Source: Aphelocoma coerulescens (lineage: Eukaryota > Chordata > Aves > Passeriformes > Corvidae). From it: a stretch of 64,000 nucleotides of DNA. A model generated the notes under the pieces. It ran no database searches. It was not told the origin of the DNA and saw only the letters and a program-made list of their open reading frames with translations. The stretch lies in assembly GCF_041296385.1 (NCBI RefSeq), contig NC_091017.1, positions 14,688,001 to 14,752,000 on the forward strand, in the 5' to 3' direction. Below are positions 11,261-19,700 of this stretch, piece after piece. The position numbers were made by a program, and so were the translations under genes. Position 1 is the stretch's first letter. Each line of letters opens with the position of its first letter.

Positions 11261-11880
11261 AGCAGTTTGCTGGGAAAGAGGCCTCTGACCAGAGCGACTG
11301 CCTTTAAGGCCTTGTTTGTGCAATTATTTCAGAGTATTATTACCCAGCCCTCAGTGGGACAAATTAATGTCGGGTGGAGAGGGCAAGGTTGCAGGAGGGC
11401 TTGCTGCTGATTCAGCTTTAATCCTCAGTGTCTTTGAGGCGCAGCAGAGCCAGGCAGTCCCTGGGAAAGGAGGGCAGCACAGAGGCCCCTGGGTTCTGCC
11501 CCGTGTGCTGCCAAAAGGTGCCAGCACTGAGGAGGAGAGGCTTGAGCGGAGAGCCAGCAGATGTGTGGCAGGGGAAACTCTGGGCTTTTCCTGGGCAGTG
11601 CCTGCAGCAGCTGGGGCCTGGGATTGCCCTGTTGTCGGGATTGAGAGCGGCTGCGAGGGGCCGCTCTTCCCGTTGAACTGTCACAGGCAGTGACTCCAGA
11701 GAGAGGTGGCAAAGCCGGTGTGGAAGAACCCACATCCCAAAGTGAAGCCAAAGCTATGGATTTATTACTTTCCACTTTTAAGAATCAAGGCCATTTTAAT
11801 CACAATGGTCTTGTACATCTACTGGTATATTATATGTATATAAGTCCAATGGCCACCAGAATATTTTAATACTTTGAGTT

Positions 11881-12018
11881 CAGGTTGGACAGGCCTTTGA
11901 GCAGCCTGGTCTAGCGAAAGGTGTCCCTGCCCATGGAAGGAGGGTTGGAAGTAGATAATCTTTAAGGCCCCTTCCAAGCTAAAACATTCTGTGGTTCTGT
12001 AGTTCTGTATTTCTACGA
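11881..12018 (+). mobile_element. CR1: CR1 3' fragment, sense orientation, copy 1
   Basis: CAGGTTGGACAGGCCTTTGA, CTGGTCTAGCGAAAGGTGTC and TCTTTAAGGCCCCTTCCAA are the CR1 3' end on the + strand. A decayed run of the CR1 terminal octamer (ATTCTGTGGTTCTGTAGTTC) follows. It is older than the 5211 element, judging by decay. Confidence 0.88.
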
Positions 12019-13345
12019 ATCCGGTGTGTTCTCTGCCTGTATGTCAAGGTGACCCTTCAAATACCTGAATGTGTGCAAAACAGCATGCTTTGCCCATAAA
12101 AAGAGCATGTGAAGGTCAGTGATAGCAAGATCTGAAGGAAAAGCTCTTGAGATGGGTACATAAGGTTTAGGTCTCCAAGCAGCCTCCAAGCTTCCTTGCT
12201 CCTTCAGAGCAGCTCTTTGCCTGTGGCTGGACGGAGAAAGGCAGCAAGAAGAGCAATCAAAGATGTCCTGCTAAGGGATGCAGCAATGAGTCTGGCCAAA
12301 TACAGCACTGTCAAAACCTTGTAAGAATTCCCATCAGGGTCACTTGGGTACCTGCCTTCATCTCCCCAGCGAGGAAAGCTCGTGTTCAGAAGCACAGCTT
12401 GGTTGCAAAAGCATTTGTGCCCTGTGGCAATCGTGTCAGGTTAAGGACGCCTGCGCAACCTCAGATCCATGGGGCGTCAGCGAGGTTGAAAACCTGGCCC
12501 TGTCCAGGGCATTTGCAAAACTTTTTGCCTGTCTAGTGAAGTCTGGATTTTGCTGCTGGCCACTCACGTGCTTTGTGGCCATGTTAAGGACAAGCTGGTG
12601 ACAGAGCAGGTTTCCCTGCCATGCTGTCTATTCACATGGGTGCGTGCATCTCTCTCTGCCCAAGTTGTGCCAATGCCCGGTCCATTCAAGAGAAGTTGGA
12701 AGAAACCTGGAATGACTCCTCCCAGTATGCGCTTCCAACTTCTCCCACCTTTGTTTCTCTTTAAATCCAAGTGGGCACCTTGTTCTTTCAAGGCAGTTTA
12801 TTTCCCAGCCAGTGTTACGGTTTTCATGATTGTGAGGAGGGAACAAAGCTGCAGTGTTTGTTTGCTTCCAGATCTGTCCTCTCAGCTTAGTGTGAGTGCC
12901 TATTCTGAGGCTTCCCAGCTGCAGGGGGAGGTGGGGGTCTGACAGGATTCCATCCGCAGTGGCCCGTGTGTTTCTGTGGCTTGCAGAATGGTTCCCTGCT
13001 GGTCCCTTGCCTGGTGTTAAAGCCGTGGCCTGGAGCTCAGCTGCTGCTTCCCCTCTTCCCCCAAGTGTCTGTGCTCCTGTCTCATGTCAGCTGCCCTCAG
13101 TGGGGTGGTTCACAAGACTTCCCACAATGCTCCTGTAGCCTCCTCCCCAGTGAGAATTCATTCTGCTCCCTCTGGACTGTGAGATGCTGCAAATGAAGGT
13201 CACAAATTGAAATGGAAATGTTTTCAGTCCTGTTTCTGCCTCTTGGAGATTTTTTGCTTCTGCTGAGGGATCTCATTACCTTTTAATCTAGAGCTGTCTT
13301 TTTAGGGCTTTCTTTTCTCCTTTTCTTTCCCTCCCCTTTCCACAG

Positions 13346-13390
13346 ATGCTGCCATTCACGTGAGGCCCATTTGGTTGTCCAAGGGCAGGG
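13346..13390 (+). other. Possible 5' UTR exon, copy 1
   Basis: A pyrimidine-rich acceptor ending CCACAG precedes 13346 and an AGG/GTTCTA donor-like site lies near 13390, 330 bp upstream of coding exon 1. The first base is A in copy 1 and G in copies 2 and 3, which would change the acceptor context. This is weak evidence. Confidence 0.2.
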
Positions 13391-13717
13391 TTCTAAGGGC
13401 ACATTTACACTTAAAATGGAACCAGATATCCTGGAGCGTGTAGCATGGCCTGGTTTGTCATGCTCTTGGCCCAGTGTGGAGCTAGGAGCTGACCTGAAAT
13501 GCAGCACCAGCACTGGGGGCAGGGGAAAATGGATCTCTTGGTTCTCCCCTTCTCAGCTACGTGGAATCCCCATGTTTGCATGGTTGATGTTTAGGAGCAC
13601 TGCAGTGACTCCCAGTTGGGCACTCAAGGCTCTGAGTGCAGCAAGTCCCCGGAGATCTGGACCCCTGCTTTAGGTCTGAACTCATGCAGATGGTGAATTC
13701 TGTTTGTTCTCTTCCAG

Positions 13718-13779
13718 AGAAGCTGATCGAACTGAGGCTTCGTAATGGAACCTACGGACAACCTGAACAGAGACAATAG
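13718..13779 (+). CDS. AFF1-like: AFF1-like exon 1 (start codon), copy 1
   Basis: Acceptor TTCCAG precedes 13718 and donor GTAGGA follows 13779. The ATG is at 13745. Reading upstream in the same frame, the exon itself holds TGA codons at 13724 and 13733, so this ATG is the true start. Its context (G at -3, G at +4) is favourable. The exon encodes MEPTDNLNRDN and ends two bases into a codon (AG) that is completed by the C opening the next exon to give Ser. AFF genes likewise begin with a very short first coding segment before the conserved NRxxLRxxERxRR motif. Confidence 0.8.
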
Positions 13780-16700
13780 GTAGGAATTAATTTGATGTAA
13801 TCTTGGCTTCCCAGGTGCTCTGATGAATGTTGAGACAGTTTAAAAAATAATCCCCCCTTAATGCAGTTAAGTAAGGATTGTCCTGTCAGTGGGAGTGGCT
13901 TCAGAGCACCTTGGTATTTTCAGAGCTCCTGTAACAGGCTCAGGCCTGGATGATGTCGTGGGTCTGGGCAGGTTCTGGGCTGAACTTTCTGAAGCCAATC
14001 TCTTGTTCCTGGGGCCAGGGCACTCCCTTCTGCAGTTTGGGAAGCTTTGGGCCTAGGAGTATTTTCCTGTTTCAGTGTGCAGCAAAGCAGGAGCTGTGTT
14101 TTTTGGGGTGGGGGCGCTTTGTGCAAGTTTTTACTTCTTGTGGAACATGTTTGAAGGTGAGGAGGCCTGAGCTGATGTTTCAGGGCAGACATTCAGTTTC
14201 ACTTGCCTCTTTGAACAGTCGGGATGTTTGGGTTTTCCTGGTGACACATCAAGTGTAGACCAGCTGCAGCAAGTACAGCACTGTTTTTAACTCTCCAATA
14301 CTGAGCTGTGTTCCCCCTGGAGATGGAGGGGGTAGGACTGTGGAGTCCCCCTGTTCCAAGGTTCCCAGGTGCTGGGCGTGTTGGTGCTAAGGCTGGAGGT
14401 CCAGTTCCCAAAGCTTCCAAAGTTCCCTGGCCTTAAGGGAAGTGTGCAGGCTTGTGAGGAACAGCAGAGCGCAGGTTTGCAAAGGTTTTGAAGAGCATCT
14501 TGCCAAACACCTTCAATGGCCAGGGCAGAGATGGGCAGCAATGGTGTCTCCAGGGCTGCGGAGGCTGGGAGAGCTACGGGCTTATCTGAAGAAGCTGGGC
14601 ATTTCAGTAGACAGCAGACTCTTCTACTCTGAATTAGGAATGCCATCCAGTGCAAAAACCTGATTTATTGCCAATAACAGCCCCTCAGCATGAGATGAGG
14701 CAGCTGTGCTTCTGCTCTAGGGGTGATTAAACTTTCAGGAGCTGATTATGGGTGTGGTATTTGGGAAGGTGTCATTGCAGGGGCACACAAGGCTCTCCCC
14801 TTGCATCCTGGGGCACTTGGGAAGTTGGATGAGTGAAGAAGAATCCAGGAATTGTAGGTATAGAGTAGACTGTGCAGTAGAGTAGAACTAGATTCCTGCA
14901 TCTACCATGCCTGCTGCCTTTTCCTTCCCCAATGTCCACAAATGTCAGAGGCAGAGTTTCCCTCATTTTGCAGTAGCCTTTCACAGACCAGGGACAGTTT
15001 AAAGGATCTGGTTTCCCATGATGGGACACAGCCTTATCAGTGTTTTGATGTGGGGCTGGTGGAATTGAGTACATGCACATGTGGCTGAAGAGGAACAGGG
15101 GCATTTGAGCTGGTGTTTTCTGAATGTCTGAGATCTCCTATCTAATCTCGTTGGTGGGAAGGCTTTAAATGCAGCTACATGATTGTCAGTACGCAGCTCT
15201 CCGCATATCCGTTTACAGTAGAGAGTGCATTTGTAAGGCTGTTTATAAAGTGGACAAAGTTCAGGCGTTGAAAGTGGCAAGACCTTCAAAAGAGAGGATT
15301 CTCTTTGACGCTCAGTGGGAGAGTGGGGTGGGAAGTCAGAAAGAGAACAAGAATGGCAGTTTCTCCCATTGATCACTGCAAGTGGGTTTGCCAGCTCACC
15401 TGCTGACCGCCCCCAGTGACTGCTTCCCCATTTGTTTCACAGGGAAATGGGGGGACAGTTTTTCCCTTCCCACCCTTCTTGATGGCTGGGATGAGCAGTA
15501 GCAATCCCTGAGAAGGATGCGTGCTGTTCCTTGTGTGTCTCGTTGCTCTGGGGCACAGCACACGCTGGACAGAACTGATTTGGGCACTGTCACCATCCTG
15601 TGGATTTCAGCATTGCTTTGCTGCTGGACCTGTGCCCTTGTGTGAACGCCCCAGTGTGTGCAGGGAGTAGAAACAGGGCTTCAAGTGTTAACTCTCCTTT
15701 CTCTTTCTCTTTCTCTTTCTCTTTCTGAAAGCTGGCACAACAACAGAGACTTGCTCCGCATTCTGGAGCGAGACAGGCGCAGGAGGCAGGCGGCTCCAGA
15801 GGAGAAAGATCCATTCTCGGAGGAGACTCCCCTCTTTGCCAAACCCTACAAAGTAATGGGAGTGGGGTGCAGGCTGGAAGGAGAGGAGGAAGGAGGCTTG
15901 GGGTGGGAGAGGGAGCTGTGTCTTCTGCATGGGCTGTAGCAAACTTGAGCCTGACAACTGCAAACACAGCAGCTTCCCATGTGCTCCACTGAGCTTGCCT
16001 GACTTCCCTTGTGGCGATGCGTGGGGATTCCATGAAGATCCTGAGGAGTGTCTCTTGCTGAGCTGCATCTTTGCTTGGGGTGGGAGAGGGAGCTGTGTCT
16101 TCTGCATGGGCTGTAGCAAACTTGAGCCTGACAACTGCAAACACAGCAGCTTCCCATGTGCTCCACTGAGCTTGCCTGACTTCCCTTGTGGCGATGCGTG
16201 GGGATTCCATGAAGATCCTGAGGAGTGTCTCTTGCTGAGCTGCATCTTTGCTTGGGGTGGGAGAGGGAGCTGTGTCTTCTGCATGGGCTGTAGCAAACTT
16301 GAGCCTGACAACTGCAAACACAGCAGCTTCCCATGTGCTCCACTGAGCTTGCCTGACTTCCCTTGTGGCGATGCGTGGGGATTCCATGAAGATCCTGAGG
16401 AGTGTCTCTTGCTGAGCTGCATCTCTTGCTTGGGGTGTTTTTGACATTCCCCCTCTCTGTTGTTCTGCTGCAGACTGATAAAGAAGATGAGCTGTCGAGG
16501 CGCGTTAAGAAGGTGCTGGGCGATTGGGACTTCAAGGCGCTTCTGAGCCACAAGTGCCCTCTGAATCCCATATGGATTCCAAGAAAGTCCAAGTCCCAGT
16601 CACACACCCGCAGGCATCGGCGGACCTGCAGTAAGACAAAGCCCTATGAGGACATCTGGGGAAAATCCTCACCGGAATCACCAGACCTCTCACCTCGCCC

Positions 16701-19700
16701 TGAGCAGAACTGTGACAGCGATGAGGGTCCCTCCAATTGGAAGGCAGAAGCCAAAGCGGAACAATCGCAACTCCTGCCTGTCAGGGTGAGTGCAGTTGTT
16801 GGGGGCTCTGTTGTTGGCAGCCCCTCAAGGCCAAGGGAGCAGCACACGGGCCCTGCCTTTCTCGGGGCTTGGCCTCGCCAGAGCTCAAAGGCATTTGGTT
16901 CCCAGGTGCATGTTGGGGTTTTGGCAGGCTCATCCTTCAGCATCCTGGGATATTGCTGTGCCCTATGGAATGTAGGAGCCCATGGTGCTGAGCCATGGCA
17001 GCTGGGCCAGGAGAGCCACAGGGAAGGTTTTCAAACTGTGTTTGGCCTCTGGAAGGAGAAGGAAGAGCTAGAGGCTGCAGGCAGCTTTTCCTGGGAAAGG
17101 CTGGTGATCAGCTGCAAGGGACTGTGGGCAATACCTTGTGGAAAATGAGAGGAAGCTGAGAGAAGTAAAGCAGTGCAGGGCCTTGCCTTCTGCAGGAGCC
17201 ATTCTTCAGCATCAGTTGCCAAAAAGATAAAGCACGATCCTGGCTCTCAAAGTCTTGGGAGTGCAGAGTGCTGCAACCAGCCCTCAGGCCAGCAGAAGTG
17301 GGCAGTGTTTGTCCTTGCTGCTGGGAAGCCCAGTTAAGGAGTGTCAGTGTGAAGTAAGGAGCAGGGATGCTGCATCTGCCTTGGAGTGGGTGGTGAGGGG
17401 GGGGAAGGAGGGGCTGCGTTTCTGAGAGAGGGGTGGAGTCCCTGCCGGCTTCTGCCATCAGCTGGGGGGCGACTCAGCTCCCTGGGGTAGCCCAAAGGCA
17501 ACTTGTCTCCACAGTGTGTCTCTGGGCACCCCTGCAGAACATGCATTTGTCCAAATTTGGCTGCTAAATCCATCACTTTGCCAGGCAATGGGAGAGTGAG
17601 AAATGGTAGCTGGGGAGTTGCAAGTCCTGCAGGGGCAAGAACAGGATGGATAAAGTCAGCCAGGATTTGCATGAACTGTGTTGCATCTTTCCCGATGTGT
17701 GAGATGTCAGTGTCTTGTCCACACTGCTGTGGACTTCAGAAGGACTAGGAGTCTCATTTATTTGGGTGAATGAGAAATATTCCTCTTGCTCTAGGACTGG
17801 CTTAGAAGAATTGGGAACTATTATTTCTAACTGTTCTTTTTAACTAAGGAAACTTTTTGCTCAACTCTTTTAAATGCAGAGGCAGCCTGTGCCTTTGAAA
17901 GCAAAGCTTGGCTGCCTCAAAGCAAAATTCCATAAAGGAAGCAGACTGCAGGAACATACTTATATAATAATAATAACAACAGTAATGATAAATAGTAGCA
18001 GTAGTAGCAGGAGTAGTAGTAATTTAAGAAAGGAAACATTGTTCTCTGACTGCCAGGTTGCAAAGGGAACACTGGCATTTTTCTCAGAGGAAGAGGAGGT
18101 GACTGTGGGGATTTCAGTTCATTTTCTACCTGGCCTCCATTAGTAACTCCCCCTCAGATGGGCCTTTTAATCCTTAGCAGCACTTTATTATTAATGGGCT
18201 TGCAGGACATTTCTAGAGCTGTTGGTAAGCAAATGCTGGCTGAGTGCATGTCAATTAGTAAAAAAACTAACAAAAAAAACGCAAACAAACTCCTTCTGCC
18301 TCCCTCGTTCTTGTTTCAGGAAAAGAAGCCCATTGAGGTGCCATCAACTGAAAACACTTGGAAGGTTGGTGCTCTTCAATAATAGATCTCTGGTTTTGCC
18401 TATGTTTTGCGTCCATTAAGGAATTGGGAATTCCTGAAAATTGGGAATTTCCTTGAAAAAGGAATTGGGTGGGGAAGAAATACTTTGCTGAGCTCCTGTT
18501 CACTCAGCAGATGTTTCCCTCACTGAAAGTGTGTTTTGGGGTGTGCTGAGGAGAAGTAGAGGTAAAAGCTGGAGTTGTAAGATCAGCCTTCCTCTCAGTC
18601 TGTGAGTGTAGCATTCTCAAATGCAGTTCTAGAGCCAGAGTGACAACTCATCCCAGGCAGCCTGAGCTGCTCCTCCCTCAAGCTGGGGGTTGCTTTTCCC
18701 GAGTGGCCCTTGTCCAAAGGCTCTGCACCTGCTGCTCATGTCCTGAATGGACGTGCATGACACTTAGAGAGCTGCTGGTAATCAGATGTTTGCTGAGTGC
18801 ATGCTTGTTTCCTGTCAATGAGTAAAATACCCAGACAAGCTCACACTGCTTCCCTCTTTCTTGTCTCAGCCCATTGTGCACATTTATGTGCAGTCCATTG
18901 AAGGAATATTGGAGGTAGGTGCTCTTCAATAACAGATCTCCAGGTGGAAGCCTGTACAAATCCATGAGGAGCTGGATCCCTCTGACTCTCTGCAGGGTGA
19001 AACGTTCTCTTGTGTCCATCAGCAAAACTCCTGAGAGCTGCTTCTCTCCCTCTCTTTCCAGAAAATGAGGAACTCACTGTCACTTCTCCTGCCACCTCTT
19101 CAGACGCCTCTGAGAAAAGAGACTTTCAATCTTCCATTGCCAGCAAAGGTAAGCCAGCCCATTTTTGCCAGGGCTGCTGATAAATTCCAAGAGATCTTTC
19201 TGCTGAGCAGAAGTTCAGCTCAGCTGTTTGGCAGCTCTTAGGATGTTTTAAAAGTATTTATTCAAAAATGCACATGTCCCTAATGTGCCAGCAACACACC
19301 GTTTAGGTGTCAGTGGATGTATTTATTGTGAAGCTACACGCTGAACTACTTTGCACTTTGTCCTTTAATCCTAGGAATCCCAACGTGATGGGCAAGTGGC
19401 CAGGGAGTTTCAGAAGAGTTTTGGCCAAGTGGCCAAGGAGTTTCAGAAGAGTTTTGGCCAAGTGGCCAAGACTTCTCCCAGAAGCTGTGGCCAAGTGGCC
19501 AAGGCTTCTCTGGAAGGTCACGTTACAAGCAAACAGAGCTTCCTGAAGCGTCCTGTGCACACTGACGGGCCCTTGCCCAGGAAGACCATGGGTATCAAAA
19601 GGCCCGGCCAGCCCCTGGTGCCTGATGAATCCAAGAGAGTCCGGAAGGTGGAGAGTGAGCCTGGTCCTTTGGAGGTCACAGAGAAGCCTTGCAAGGACCA

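Larger units (their letters stand above)
11261..13717. other. Probable first intron / 5' region of the AFF1-like gene, copy 1
   Basis: Between the CpG-rich block and coding exon 1. It contains the sense CR1 (11881) and the possible UTR exon (13346). Frames such as 11316-11693 and 12550-12942 are open by chance and lack AFF similarity. Confidence 0.5.
18201..18945 (+). repeat. Old local exon-plus-flank duplication, copy 1
   Basis: 18201-18393 and 18755-18945 are diverged copies about 550 bp apart. Both start TGCA(G/T)GACA and share GCTGAGTGCATG, a pyrimidine tract, a 45-bp exon and a donor followed by GTGCTCTTCAATAA. The same arrangement is at 42121-42865. Confidence 0.8.

Noticed and set aside
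10570..11288. Many overlapping frames of 74-211 codons on both strands
   Set aside because: Few stop codons are expected in this CpG-rich block, and the 50-bp repeat inflates the frames. They change length between copies with unit number.
15590..16607. Frames of 253-287 codons on the minus strand and 171 codons on the + strand
   Set aside because: They are created by the 177-bp minisatellite, whose period is a multiple of three. In copy 3, with one unit, they shrink accordingly.
16402..17148. 248-codon open frame starting before exon 3
   Set aside because: Its middle is the real exon 3, but it starts inside the upstream intron and runs past a consensus GTGAGT donor, where AFF similarity ends.
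18419..18470. GGAATT-rich short repeats near 18420-18470
   Set aside because: Imperfect, short and intronic; they look like local slippage with no further meaning that I can defend.
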